Assembly: GCF_014236795.1 (NCBI RefSeq)
Contig: NZ_CP049017.1
Location: forward strand, 2,210,001-2,274,000
Source: Xanthomonas theicola
Lineage (GTDB): Bacteria; Pseudomonadota; Gammaproteobacteria; Xanthomonadales; Xanthomonadaceae
Length of the DNA stretch: 64,000 nucleotides
Direction: 5' to 3'
The position numbers and the translations under genes were made by a program. This document shows, piece by piece, positions 18,305-27,398 of this stretch (positions are counted from its first letter, which is position 1; each line of letters opens with the position of its first letter). The notes under the pieces are model-generated. The model was not told where the DNA came from, made no database searches, and was given only the letters and a program-made list of their open reading frames with translations.

Positions 18305-19429
18305 TCAGCGGCCGGTCTTGATCTCCGTCCACAGGCGGGTGTACAGCTTGTCCACCTCGGGCGGGTTGATCGAATAGGTGAACATCTTCGCCGCCACCTC
18401 CGGCGGTGGATAGAGGGTCGGATCGTTGCGGATCGCCGCATCCACCAGCGGCGTGGCCTTCGGCACCGGATTGGCGTAGTGGATGAAGTTGGAATTGGCC
18501 GCGGCCACGTCCGGGGTCAACAGGTAGTTGATGAACGTGTAGGCGTTCTCCGGATGCTTGGCGTCCTTCGGGATCGCCAGCATGTCGAACCACTGCGGCG
18601 CGCCCTCCTTGGGGATCGAATAAGCCACTTTTACGCCGTTCTTGGCCTCCTCGGCGCGGTCGCGCGCCTGGATGATGTCGCCGGACCAGCCCACCGCCAG
18701 GCAGGTGCTGCCGTTGGCCAGCGAGGTCACGTACTGCGAGGAGTGGAAGTTCTGCACGTACGGGCGGATGCTCTTGATCAGCGCCGCAGCCTTCTCGATC
18801 TTGGCGCTGTCGGTGGTGTGCGGATCTTCGCCCTGGTAGTGCAGCGCGATCGGGATCAGGTCCGATGGCGTGTCGAGGATGGTGACGCCGCAGTCCTTGA
18901 GCTTGGCGATGTTCTCCGGCTTGAACACCAGGTCCCAGCTGTTGGCGATGTCGGTGCTGCCGAACGCGGCCTTGACCTTGTCCACGTTGTAGCCGATGCC
19001 GGTGGTGCCGACCATGTACGGCACGCCGTACTTGTTGCCCGGATCCTGCTGCGCGATGCGCTGCATGATCTCCGGATCCAGGTTGGCCAGGTTCGGGATC
19101 TTGCGCTTGTCCAGCGGCAGGAACACGCCGGCCTGGATCTGCCGGCCGAAGAAGTTCAGCGTCGGCACCACCACGTCGTAGCCGCTGCCGCCGGCCAGCA
19201 ACTTGGTCTCGACCATCTCGTCGCTGTCGAACACGTCGTAGGTGACCTTGACCCCGCTGGCCTTCTCGAACGCGGGCACGGTGTTCTCGGCGATGTAGTC
19301 CGAATAGTTGTAGACGTTGAGGACCTGGTCCTCGCCCGCCGCGGGCTTGCCGCCCTCGCCGCCGCCGGAGCCGCCACAGGAGGCGAGCAACACCGCGGAA
19401 AGGGAAAGGGGGAGCAGTCGCAGCTTCAT
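18305..19429 (-). CDS. potF: Polyamine ABC transporter periplasmic-binding protein PotF
   Basis: A 374-residue extracellular solute-binding protein of the PotD/PotF family. The N-terminus is a lipoprotein-type signal (LPLSLSAVLLASCGG), so the protein is probably lipid-anchored in the inner membrane. Ligand-pocket motifs of the family are present: VYNYSDYIAENT, then YDVVVPTLNF and LAVGWSGDIIQA, with Trp and Asp residues in the positions used for polyamine binding. It supplies PotG-PotH-PotI, from which it is separated by the emr operon. The IS element ends about 85 bases upstream of the ATG, so its promoter or its link to the aminotransferase gene is likely altered. Confidence 0.93.
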   Translation of the reverse strand: MKLRLLPLSLSAVLLASCGGSGGGEGGKPAAGEDQVLNVYNYSDYIAENTVPAFEKASGVKVTYDVFDSDEMVETKLLAGGSGYDVVVPTLNFFGRQIQAGVFLPLDKRKIPNLANLDPEIMQRIAQQDPGNKYGVPYMVGTTGIGYNVDKVKAAFGSTDIANSWDLVFKPENIAKLKDCGVTILDTPSDLIPIALHYQGEDPHTTDSAKIEKAAALIKSIRPYVQNFHSSQYVTSLANGSTCLAVGWSGDIIQARDRAEEAKNGVKVAYSIPKEGAPQWFDMLAIPKDAKHPENAYTFINYLLTPDVAAANSNFIHYANPVPKATPLVDAAIRNDPTLYPPPEVAAKMFTYSINPPEVDKLYTRLWTEIKTGR

Positions 19430-19515
19430 TGCAGGTCTCCGCAGGTCCATGGGGAAGATCGGAAGATACACGCCGCGGCATCGCGCGGCCGACTCGAGAC
19501 GACCCATTCAGACTA

Positions 19516-20328
19516 TGGCCTGTTAACACTAATGGCCCGAGCGTTTAAACTATCGGGCATGGAGATCACGCCAGCACAATTTTCCCTAATCGAACACTGC
19601 CTGCCGGCACAGCGCGGCAATGTCAGCATGACCAACCTGCAAGTGGTCAACGCCATCCTTTACGTTGCCGAGCATGGCTGCAAATGGCGCGGCCTGCCCA
19701 AGCGCTTTGGCAACTGGCACACGGTGTACACACGCATGAACCGCTGGGCCAAGGCGGGTGTGCTGGACCGGATGTTGGCCCAATTGCAGAAGTCCCAGAT
19801 CGTGCGCATCAAAATCGAAGCAATCTCGCTGGACTCCACCAGCATCAAGGTGCATCCCGATGGCACGGGCGCATTAAAAAAAACGGTCCGCAGGCCGTCG
19901 GCAAGTCCCGCGGTGGATGGAACACCAAGATTCATATGGTTGCCGCAGATGCTCGAACAGCCATCACCTTTGGATTGACGCCTGGTAACGTGCATGACGC
20001 ACCTGCAGGCCGCACGTTGCTTGAACACCTGGGGCCAGTGGAGCGGCCGATTCATTTGTTGATGGACCGTGCCTACGAAGGCAACCAAACCCGCCAGTTG
20101 GCGCTCGATCTTGGCTTCGTGCCGGTGGTCCCGCCGAAATCCAATCGGGTCGAGCCTTGGGAATACAACCGGGAGATGTACAAGCGGCGCAACGAAGTGG
20201 AGAGACTGTTCCGTCGCCTGAAAGGCTACCGCCGGATTTTCTCGCGCTTCGAGAAGCTGGATGCCATGTTCCTTGGATTCCTCAGCTTCGTCCTGGTCGT
20301 TGATGGGCTTCGGATGTGTTAACAGGCC
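19516..20328 (+). mobile_element. IS5-family insertion sequence
   Basis: The element is about 813 bases long, with perfect 13-bp terminal inverted repeats GGCCTGTTAACAC (19517-19529) and GTGTTAACAGGCC (20316-20328). The flanks are CTAT on the left and CTAA on the right, consistent with a short CTA/TA target duplication of the IS427 group. A single transposase in two frames fills it. It lies between the aminotransferase gene and potF, in the opposite orientation to both. Confidence 0.9.
19559..20322 (+). CDS. IS5-family transposase, two frames joined by -1 frameshift
   Basis: The first frame (19559-19978) gives the DUF4096-like N-terminal part (FSLIEHCLPAQRG, then HGCKWRGLPKRFG) and the first catalytic Asp in AISLDSTSIKVHPDG. 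The second frame, one base back, continues KKNGPQAVGKSRGG and carries the second Asp (HLLMDRAYEG) and the Glu in the YKRRNEVERLFRRLK signature. The two frames meet at eight consecutive A residues (19876-19883), a typical slippery site of the IS427 group. The full DDE protein would be about 254 residues. The final TAA lies within the right inverted repeat. Both frames look intact, so the element may be active. Confidence 0.88.
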
Positions 20329-20343
20329 CTAACCAGCGCCGGC

Positions 20344-21714
20344 CTATTTGCCCAGCGCCTGCGCGGTGTCCTCCAGCGCCCGCCAGGCCTTGTCGAACAG
20401 CTCGTCGACCTGGGCGCGGCTGAGGATCAGCGGCGGCGACAGCAGCATCGCATCGTTGGTCGCGCGCAGGATCAGGCCGCGGCGCAGCGCATGGTCGCGG
20501 CACAGCGCGCCGACCTTGCCGCGGTCGGGGAAATACTGCCGGCGCGGCTTGTCCGGCACCAGTTCCAGCGCGCCGATCATGCCGACGATCCGCGCCTGCC
20601 CGACCAGCCGGTGCTCGCCCAGTTCGGTCCAGCGCTGCGCCAGGTACGGCGCGATCTCGCCGCGCGCGCGTTCGACGATGCCCCCGTCCTGCAGCAGGCG
20701 CAGGTTCTCCAGCGCCACCGCCGCGCACACCGGATGCCCCGAATAGGTGCAACCGTGCGCCAGCTCCCCGCCCTGCTCCTTCAGCACCGCGGCCACGCGC
20801 TTGCCGAACATGGCCGCGCCGAGCGGGATGTAGCCGGAGGTGACGCCCTTGGCGATGGTCATCACGTCCGGCTGGAAGCCGAAGTGCTGCGCGCCGAACC
20901 ATTGGCCGGTGCGGCCGAAGCCGCAGATCACCTCGTCGGCGACCAGCAGCACGTCGTAGCGGCGGCAGATGCGCTCGATCTCCGGCCAGTAGCTGCGCGG
21001 CGGGATATAGACGCCGATCGCGCCCATGATCGGCTCGCCGATGAACGCGGCCACGCGCTGCGGCCCCAATTCCAGGATCTTGTCCTCGAGCCGGCGCGCG
21101 GCCAGCAGGCCGTACTCCTCCGGGTCCAGGTCGCCGCCGTCGCCGAAGCCGTAGGGCGGAGCGATATGGTGGATGTCGGGGATCGGCAGCCCGCCCTGGC
21201 GGTGCATGCCCTGCATGCCGCCGAGGCTGGCGCCGGCCATGGTGGTGCCGTGGTAGCCGTCGTGGCGGCCGATGAAGATGGTTTTCTGCGGCTGGTCCTG
21301 CACCGCCCAGAAGTGCCGCACCAGGCGCAGGATGGTGTCGTTGGCCTCGGAGCCGGAGTTGGTGAAGAAGGCATGGTCGAGGTCGCCGGGGGTCAGTTCG
21401 GCGAGTTTGGCGGCCAGGCGGATGGTGGGTTCGGTGGTGCACTGGAAGAAACTGTTGTAGTACGCCAGCCGTTCCATCTGCCGCGCGGCGGCCTGGCCGA
21501 GTTCCTTGCGCCCGTAGCCGACGTTGACGCACCACAGCCCGGCGAAGGCGTCGAGCAGCTGGTTGCCGTCGGCATCCCAGACGTAGGCGCCGTCGCCGCG
21601 GGTGAGGATGCGCGTACCTTTCTGGGCCAGTGCGGCGTTGTCGTTGAACGGGTGCAGGTGATGCGCCGCATCCAGGTCCTGCAGTGCCCGCGTCTGTCTC
21701 CGATCCATGTCCAC
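20344..21714 (-). CDS. spuC: Class III aminotransferase, SpuC-like (putrescine/polyamine)
   Basis: A 456-residue PLP-dependent fold-type I enzyme. It has the TNSGSEANDTILRL phosphate-binding segment, the DEVICGFGRTG motif with the pyridine-contacting Asp, and the PLP lysine in TIAKGVTSGY (Lys289). The early AGLWCVNVGYGR block is typical of the putrescine-pyruvate aminotransferase (SpuC) group. It would convert putrescine and pyruvate to 4-aminobutanal and alanine, feeding toward the succinate-semialdehyde dehydrogenase of the same region. On its strand it is the first gene of the polyamine block. An omega-amino acid aminotransferase is the alternative reading. Confidence 0.85.
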   Translation of the reverse strand: MDMDRRQTRALQDLDAAHHLHPFNDNAALAQKGTRILTRGDGAYVWDADGNQLLDAFAGLWCVNVGYGRKELGQAAARQMERLAYYNSFFQCTTEPTIRLAAKLAELTPGDLDHAFFTNSGSEANDTILRLVRHFWAVQDQPQKTIFIGRHDGYHGTTMAGASLGGMQGMHRQGGLPIPDIHHIAPPYGFGDGGDLDPEEYGLLAARRLEDKILELGPQRVAAFIGEPIMGAIGVYIPPRSYWPEIERICRRYDVLLVADEVICGFGRTGQWFGAQHFGFQPDVMTIAKGVTSGYIPLGAAMFGKRVAAVLKEQGGELAHGCTYSGHPVCAAVALENLRLLQDGGIVERARGEIAPYLAQRWTELGEHRLVGQARIVGMIGALELVPDKPRRQYFPDRGKVGALCRDHALRRGLILRATNDAMLLSPPLILSRAQVDELFDKAWRALEDTAQALGK

Positions 21715-21778
21715 TCCATGCGCGTTGCTGTGCCTATCGCTGTCGCTATGGCCGTTGTCATCGCTGCTCTTGCTGTCG

Positions 21779-21814
21779 CTTTGGCTTTGGCTTTGGCTTT
21801 GGCTTTGGCTTTGG
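21779..21814. repeat. (CTTTGG)6 hexanucleotide microsatellite
   Basis: There are six uninterrupted copies of CTTTGG in the 5' region of the aminotransferase gene, 65-100 bases upstream of its start. Copy-number change by slippage would alter spacing in the leader or promoter by steps of 6 bases. Confidence 0.9.
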
Positions 21815-21829
21815 CTGTTGCAATTGCTT

Positions 21830-21847
21830 TTGACTTACCGAAGTCAA
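21830..21847. promoter_or_regulatory. TTGACTT-AAGTCAA palindrome
   Basis: TTGACTT (21830-21836) and AAGTCAA (21841-21847) form a perfect 7-bp inverted repeat with a 4-base spacer. It lies about 120 bases upstream of the aminotransferase start and about 190 bases past the glutamate dehydrogenase stop. It could be an operator or a weak terminator; no T-run follows on either strand. Confidence 0.45.
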
Positions 21848-22040
21848 GAACAAGAATGGCATGGCTGCATGGCGGCGATCCCTTCGGCCATTGCTGCATT
21901 GACCACGCGTATGCCGAATAGCAGCCTGGGAACTTGCTACCCAATATCATCGGCGCCTGTCCCCACCTTTGTTAAGGTCGGGAAGGCAGATAGGCCAGCC
22001 GGCCGGGCGGCGCCAAAAATGCGCGCAGCCAACTTTTGGG

Positions 22041-25000
22041 TCACAAGCCGTGCGCCGCAAGCTGCCCAAGCCGCTGCACCGCCACCGACACCGTCGGGTA
22101 GTCCAGCGAATTCTGCACCGACAGTTCCTGGAGCATGTTCAAGGTGAAGCGCAGGCTGCCGTCGTCGCGCTGCAACCACTGCTGCACCTTGGCCTCGGCA
22201 TTGGCGCCCGGCAGCGCCAGGGCCTGCCCGGCCAACGCGCTGTGGTGCTTGGCCAGCTCGTCGCGCAGCACGCCGCGAGCCACCGCATGCCAGCGGCCGT
22301 TGACCTCCAGCGCATCGATCTGCTCGAAGATCCACGGCAGCTGCAAGGCCTCGCCGAGGCGGAAGTGCACCTTCGACACCTCCACCGGCTTGAGCTTGCG
22401 GGTGCGCGCCATCTCGATGATGTCGAACGCCGGCTCCAGGAAGCGCAGCTCCGACAGCTGCTGCGCCAGCGCCGCCGGCAGGCCCTTGTCCTGCCATTCC
22501 TGCACCAGCGCCTCATACAGCGGGCGCTGCACGTCCGGCAGCACGCCGGAAGCGACGCGGATGTCGTTGAACGGTTCGTGGTAGCGTTCCACCGCCGCGG
22601 TGATGCCCGGCATCGGGCCGGGACGGAACAGCAGCCAGCGCACGAACGCGCGCTGCAGTTTCCATATCACTTCCAGCGCATCGATCTGCACCGACTCGGG
22701 CACCTGCCCGTCCAGCGCGTCGATCTGCGTCCACAGCGCGCGTGCGTCCAGCGTCTCGCGGCCGATGGTGTACGCCTTGGCGACCTCGCCGATGCTGCGC
22801 CCGGTGTCTTCCTGCATACGCATCAGGAAGGTCGCGCCCATGCGGTTGACGGTGGTGTTGGTCACCGCGGTGGCGATGATCTCGCGCTTGAGCCGGTGCC
22901 GCTCCATCGCATCGGCGTACTTCTTCTGCAGCGGCTGCGGGAAGTAGCGCTGCAGTTCCTTGGACAGGTACGGGTCTTCGGGGATGTCCGATTCCAGCAA
23001 CTGCTGGAACGCGACCAGCTTGGCGTAGGACAGCAGCACCGCCAGTTCCGGCCGGGTCAGGCCCTGGCCGCGCGCCTTGCGCGCGGAGATCTCCGCGTCC
23101 GAGGGCAGGTATTCGATCTGCCGATCGAGCAGTCCCTGCGCTTCCAGGGTGCGGATGAAGTGCTGCTTGGAGCCCAGGCGCTTGACGCTCATCCGCTCCA
23201 TCAGGCTCAGCGCCTGGTTCTGGCGGATGTTGTCCCACAGCACCAGTTCGGCGACCTCGTCGGTCATCGACGCCAGCAGCGTGTTGCGTGCAGCCACGGT
23301 CAGCTTCTTGGCCTGCACCACGTCGTTGAGCAGGATCTTGATGTTGACCTCGTGGTCGGAGGTGTCCACGCCGGCCGAGTTGTCGATGAAGTCGGTGTTG
23401 AGCAGCAGCCCGGCCTGCGCGGCCTCGATGCGGCCGAGCTGGGTCAGGCCCAGGTTGCCGCCTTCGCCGACGATCCTGCAGCGCAGCTCGCCGCCGTTGA
23501 CGCGCAGGCCGTTGTTGGCGCGGTCGCCGACGTCGCCATGGCTCTCGCTCGCCGCCTTGACGTAGGTGCCGATGCCGCCGTTCCAGAACAGGTCCACCGG
23601 CGCCTTGAGGATCGCGTTCATCAGCGCGTTCGGCGAGAGCTGCTTGACCCCCGCCTCCAGGCCCAGCGCCTCGCGCACCGGCGCGCTGATCTCGATCGAC
23701 TTCAACGTGCGCGGATAGATGCCGCCGCCGGCGCTGATCAGCTTGGCGTCGTAGTCGGCCCAGCTGGAGCGCGGCAGCTTGAACAGGCGCTCGCGCTCGG
23801 CGAACGAGGCGGCCGCGTCCGGACTCGGATCCAGGAAGATGTGGCGGTGGTCGAACGCGGCCAGCAGGCGGATGTGCCTGGACAGCAGCATGCCGTTGCC
23901 GAACACGTCGCCGGACATGTCGCCGATGCCGACCACGCTGAAGTCCTCGCGCTGGCAGTCGCGGCCCAGCGCGCGGAAGTGGCGCTTGACCGATTCCCAG
24001 GCGCCGCGCGCGGTGATGCCCATGCCCTTGTGGTCGTAGCCGACCGAGCCGCCGGAGGCGAACGCGTCGCCGAGCCAGAAGCCGTGGTCGAGCGCCAGCC
24101 CGTTGGCGATGTCGGAGAACGTGGCGGTGCCCTTGTCGGCGGCGACCACCAGGTACGGATCGTCCTGGTCGTGGCGCACCACCTGCGGCGGCGCCACGAT
24201 CCTGCCGCCGACGATGTTGTCGGTGATGTCGAGCAGGCCCTGGATGAACAGCTTGTAGCAGGCGATGCCTTCGGCCAGCACCGCGTCGCGGTCGCCGCCG
24301 ACCGGCGCGCGCTTGCAGAAGAAGCCGCCCTTGGCGCCGACCGGCACGATCACCGTGTTCTTGACCATCTGCGCCTTGACCAGGCCCAGCACTTCGGTGC
24401 GGAAATCCTCGCGCCGGTCGGACCAGCGCAGGCCGCCGCGCGCCACCGCGCCGAAGCGCAGGTGCACGCCTTCCACGCGCGGGCCGTACACGAAGATCTC
24501 GCGGTAGGGGCGCGGCTTGGGCAGCTCCGGCACCTTGGCCGAGTCGAGCTTGAAGCCGATGCAGTGGCCCGGCTGGCCGTCCTTGCCGGTCTGGTAGTAG
24601 CTGGTGCGCAGGGTCGCCTGGATCACGCCCTTGAAGCTGCGCAGGATGCGGTCCTCGTCGAGGCTGGCGACCTGGTCGAACAGCTTCAGCAGCGCGGCGC
24701 CGGCCGCCTCCAGCTGTGCGGCGCGGTCGCCGCGGCGCGCGTCGATCACCGGCTGCAGCGCCTTCAGCGCGCCCTCGTCGCCGGCCGCCAGCAGGGTCAG
24801 CTGCGCCGACAAGGCGGCCTGGCCGTCGGCGATCTGCGCCTTGCTCTCGCTGCCGGTGGCCGGATCGAAGCGCGCCTCGAACAGTTCCACCAGCAGCCGC
24901 GCCAGCAGCGGATAGCGGCTGCAGGTCTCTTCCACGTAGGCCTGCGAGAACGGCACGCCGGTCTGCAGCAGGTACTTGCAGTAGCCGCGCAGGATCGCCA

Positions 25001-27146
25001 CCTGGCGCCAGCCCAGCCCGGCGCCGACGATCAGGCGGTTGAAGCCGTCGTTCTCGGCATCGCCGCGCCAGATGCGCACGAACGCCTCGCACAGCGGCGC
25101 GTCGGCGCGGGCGACGTCGATGCTGCCGGCCAGCGGCTCCACTTCGAAGTCCTGGATGTACAGCAGCGTGCCGTCCACGGTAAGCCGGTACGGGCGCTCG
25201 GAGATCACCCGCAGGCCCAGGTTCTCCATCATCGGCAGCACGTCCGACAGCGGCAGGTCGTCGCGCTGGCGGTACAGCTTCAGGCGCAGGCTGTCGGCGC
25301 CGTCGCGGCGCAGCGACTGCAGGCTCAGGTGCAAGTCCTCGGGACCGCGCAACGCGGCCAGGCGCTCGACGTCGCGCGCGGCGATCTGCGCGGTCGATTC
25401 CTCGAGGTAGCCGGCCGGCAGCGCGCGGCCGTAGCTGGCCGCCAGGCGCAGGCCGTCGCGCTCGCCGCGGCTGGCCACCAGCGCCTCGCGCAGGTCGTCC
25501 TGCCAGTTGCGCAGCAGGTGCGCCAGGCGCGATTCCAGTTCGGTGGTGTCCAATTCCAGCGCCTCGCCGGGCTTGGGCCGCACGATCAGGTGCAGTTGCG
25601 CCAGCGGCGATTCGCCCAGCACCACGCTGGAGTCGATATATTCGCCGTGCAGCGCCTCCTTCAGCAGCGCCTCGATGCGCAGGCGCACGTCGGTGTTGAA
25701 GCGCTCGCGCGGCAGATAGACCAGCGCGGAGATGAAGCGGCCGTATTTGTCGCGGCGCAGGAACAGGCGGCTGCGCACCCGCTCCTGCAGGCCGAGGATG
25801 CCCATCGCGGTGCGGTACAGCTCTTCCTCGTTGGACTGGAACAGCTCCTCGCGCGGCAGCGTCTCCAGGATGTGGCGCAGCGCCTTGCCGCTGTGGCTGC
25901 TCGGGGTCAGCCCGGACTTGCGCATCACGTAGTCGTGGCGCTCGCGCACCAGCGGGATCTCCCACGGCCGACGGTTGTAGGCGCTGGAGGTGAACAGGCC
26001 GAGGAAGCGCTGCTCGGCGACGATGCGGCCCCTGGCGTCGAACTCCAGCACGCCGATGTAGTCCATGTAGCCGCTGCGGTGCACCCGCGAGCGCGCATTG
26101 GTCTTGGTCAGGATCAGCGCTTCCTTGATGCCGGACTCGCTGAGGCCGTGCGCGGCCAGCGTGCGCACCGGGCGCGCCGGGGACTTGTCGCGGCCGCGCA
26201 GCAGGCCCAGGCCGGTGTCCTCCAGCGGCGCCAGCACGTCTTCGCCGCCGTGCTTCTCCACCCGGTACTCGCGGTAGCCGAAGAAGGTGAAGTGATCGGC
26301 CGCGGCCCAGCGCACGAACTCCTGTGCCTCGCGCCGGCCCTTGTCGTCCACCGGCAGGCGCCGCGTGGTCAGGTCGTCGGCCAGGGTCAGCATCTTCTCG
26401 CGCATGCCGCTCCAGTCGCGCACGATGTTGCGCACCTCGCCGAGGATGCGCTGGATCGCCGCATCCACGCGCGGCATGTCCTCCGGCGGCTGCCGATCGA
26501 TCTCCAGCAACATCAGCGACTCCGGCTTGCCTTCGCCGACCGTCTCCAGCGTGCCGCTCTTGTCGCGGCCCATGCGCAGCACCGGATGGCCGAGCACGTG
26601 CACGCCGATGCCCAGCTCCGACAGCGCCATGCTCACCGAATCCACCAGGAACGGCATGTCGTCGTTGACGATCTGCAGCACCGTGCGCGAGGACTCCCAG
26701 CCGTCCTGCTTCAGGCTCGGATTGAATACCCGCACGTTGACCGTGCCCGGCTTGCGCTTGCGCGCGAACTCCAGCATCGACGCCGCCAGCACCGCCCACT
26801 CCTGCGCGCTGTGGTGGGGGAACTCGTCCTCCTCCATGCGCTTGTAGAACGCCTCGACGAACGCCTGCGCCTGGGCCTGCCGCGCGGCCGGGTAGTGCTT
26901 GCGCAGCGCCGCGTACACCGGCTCCAGGCTGAAGCCGCCAGCGGCGGCGGCCGGCTCGGCGTCGATCACCCGCGCATTGGCGGCCGTGCGCGCCGCGCCG
27001 CGCTTGCCCGCGACCTGCTTGAGCGCAGGGGTCGCGGACGGCCGGCACGAGGCGGGAGCAGCCTTGGCGGCGGGCTTGGACGCGGACTTGCGGGAGGATC
27101 CGGCCGAGGACGTGCTGGAACGGGAAGCGCCTTGTTTGGGTTTCAT
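22041..27146 (-). CDS. gdhB: NAD-specific glutamate dehydrogenase, large type
   Basis: A giant 1701-residue NAD-GDH of the 180-kDa class found in proteobacteria. It has an N-terminal ACT-like regulatory half (through about residue 700), the GDH catalytic core around residues 850-1250 (FVYGPRVEGVHLRFG, then ARGGLRWSDRREDFRTEVLG with the catalytic region, and VGIGDMSGDVFGNGM for NAD binding) and a helical C-terminus. It deaminates glutamate to 2-oxoglutarate with NAD. Position near polyamine breakdown and far from nitrogen assimilation genes fits a catabolic role. The ATG at 27146 starts a Ser/Lys/Ala-rich tail of about 50 residues that looks disordered; a longer open frame upstream lacks support. 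Confidence 0.95.
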   Translation of the reverse strand: MKPKQGASRSSTSSAGSSRKSASKPAAKAAPASCRPSATPALKQVAGKRGAARTAANARVIDAEPAAAAGGFSLEPVYAALRKHYPAARQAQAQAFVEAFYKRMEEDEFPHHSAQEWAVLAASMLEFARKRKPGTVNVRVFNPSLKQDGWESSRTVLQIVNDDMPFLVDSVSMALSELGIGVHVLGHPVLRMGRDKSGTLETVGEGKPESLMLLEIDRQPPEDMPRVDAAIQRILGEVRNIVRDWSGMREKMLTLADDLTTRRLPVDDKGRREAQEFVRWAAADHFTFFGYREYRVEKHGGEDVLAPLEDTGLGLLRGRDKSPARPVRTLAAHGLSESGIKEALILTKTNARSRVHRSGYMDYIGVLEFDARGRIVAEQRFLGLFTSSAYNRRPWEIPLVRERHDYVMRKSGLTPSSHSGKALRHILETLPREELFQSNEEELYRTAMGILGLQERVRSRLFLRRDKYGRFISALVYLPRERFNTDVRLRIEALLKEALHGEYIDSSVVLGESPLAQLHLIVRPKPGEALELDTTELESRLAHLLRNWQDDLREALVASRGERDGLRLAASYGRALPAGYLEESTAQIAARDVERLAALRGPEDLHLSLQSLRRDGADSLRLKLYRQRDDLPLSDVLPMMENLGLRVISERPYRLTVDGTLLYIQDFEVEPLAGSIDVARADAPLCEAFVRIWRGDAENDGFNRLIVGAGLGWRQVAILRGYCKYLLQTGVPFSQAYVEETCSRYPLLARLLVELFEARFDPATGSESKAQIADGQAALSAQLTLLAAGDEGALKALQPVIDARRGDRAAQLEAAGAALLKLFDQVASLDEDRILRSFKGVIQATLRTSYYQTGKDGQPGHCIGFKLDSAKVPELPKPRPYREIFVYGPRVEGVHLRFGAVARGGLRWSDRREDFRTEVLGLVKAQMVKNTVIVPVGAKGGFFCKRAPVGGDRDAVLAEGIACYKLFIQGLLDITDNIVGGRIVAPPQVVRHDQDDPYLVVAADKGTATFSDIANGLALDHGFWLGDAFASGGSVGYDHKGMGITARGAWESVKRHFRALGRDCQREDFSVVGIGDMSGDVFGNGMLLSRHIRLLAAFDHRHIFLDPSPDAAASFAERERLFKLPRSSWADYDAKLISAGGGIYPRTLKSIEISAPVREALGLEAGVKQLSPNALMNAILKAPVDLFWNGGIGTYVKAASESHGDVGDRANNGLRVNGGELRCRIVGEGGNLGLTQLGRIEAAQAGLLLNTDFIDNSAGVDTSDHEVNIKILLNDVVQAKKLTVAARNTLLASMTDEVAELVLWDNIRQNQALSLMERMSVKRLGSKQHFIRTLEAQGLLDRQIEYLPSDAEISARKARGQGLTRPELAVLLSYAKLVAFQQLLESDIPEDPYLSKELQRYFPQPLQKKYADAMERHRLKREIIATAVTNTTVNRMGATFLMRMQEDTGRSIGEVAKAYTIGRETLDARALWTQIDALDGQVPESVQIDALEVIWKLQRAFVRWLLFRPGPMPGITAAVERYHEPFNDIRVASGVLPDVQRPLYEALVQEWQDKGLPAALAQQLSELRFLEPAFDIIEMARTRKLKPVEVSKVHFRLGEALQLPWIFEQIDALEVNGRWHAVARGVLRDELAKHHSALAGQALALPGANAEAKVQQWLQRDDGSLRFTLNMLQELSVQNSLDYPTVSVAVQRLGQLAAHGL

Positions 27147-27377
27147 AACGGGAAGCAACAACGATGCTCGTTGGGAAAGCCGGAATTGTACCGGTGGCGC
27201 GTTCAACTCCCTTGCTGCATGGCGCAAACCGGGATGGGGAGTGGCACGACGCACCACAACGGGCGACATCGCGCGGGCGCCATCGTCACGACGCCTTCAC
27301 CATTCCCGGCAGAGCGTCGCCGGCGGCACGTGTGTCGCGATCGGCGCGCTGCTGTCAAGGCTGTTCCAATTCTAAAC

Positions 27378-27393
27378 TGGACGGTATAGTCCA
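27378..27393. promoter_or_regulatory. Palindrome TGGAC-N6-GTCCA upstream of the TetR/RND genes
   Basis: TGGAC (27378-27382) and GTCCA (27389-27393) flank GGTATA and include a TATAGT -10-like hexamer. The site ends 5 bases before the ATG of the TetR-type gene, so a transcript from it would be nearly leaderless. Placement and symmetry are as expected for the autoregulatory operator of an AcrR-type repressor. Confidence 0.5.
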
Positions 27394-27398
27394 CATTC

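Larger units (their letters stand above)
21715..22040. other. Gene-free region upstream of the aminotransferase
   Basis: The 326 bases between the dehydrogenase stop and the aminotransferase start carry six perfect CTTTGG hexamers (21779-21814) and an 18-base hairpin (21830-21847). No coding sequence is credible: the open frames there simply translate the repeat. The composition is notably more AT-rich around 21820-21860 than elsewhere, consistent with a promoter for the aminotransferase. Confidence 0.55.

Noticed and set aside
17865-18377. Plus-strand open frame between emrA and potF
   Set aside because: Arg/Ala-rich with no motif; the only coding trace there is the minus-strand potF remnant.
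20491-21921. Long open frame on the plus strand over the aminotransferase gene
   Set aside because: It mirrors the aminotransferase coding sequence and ends by translating the CTTTGG repeat into an Ala-Leu run; it has no domain of its own.
21969-27389. Very long open frame (about 1800 codons) on the plus strand
   Set aside because: It is the antisense shadow of the glutamate dehydrogenase gene in GC-rich DNA; His, Gln, Arg and Val runs and no recognisable domain.
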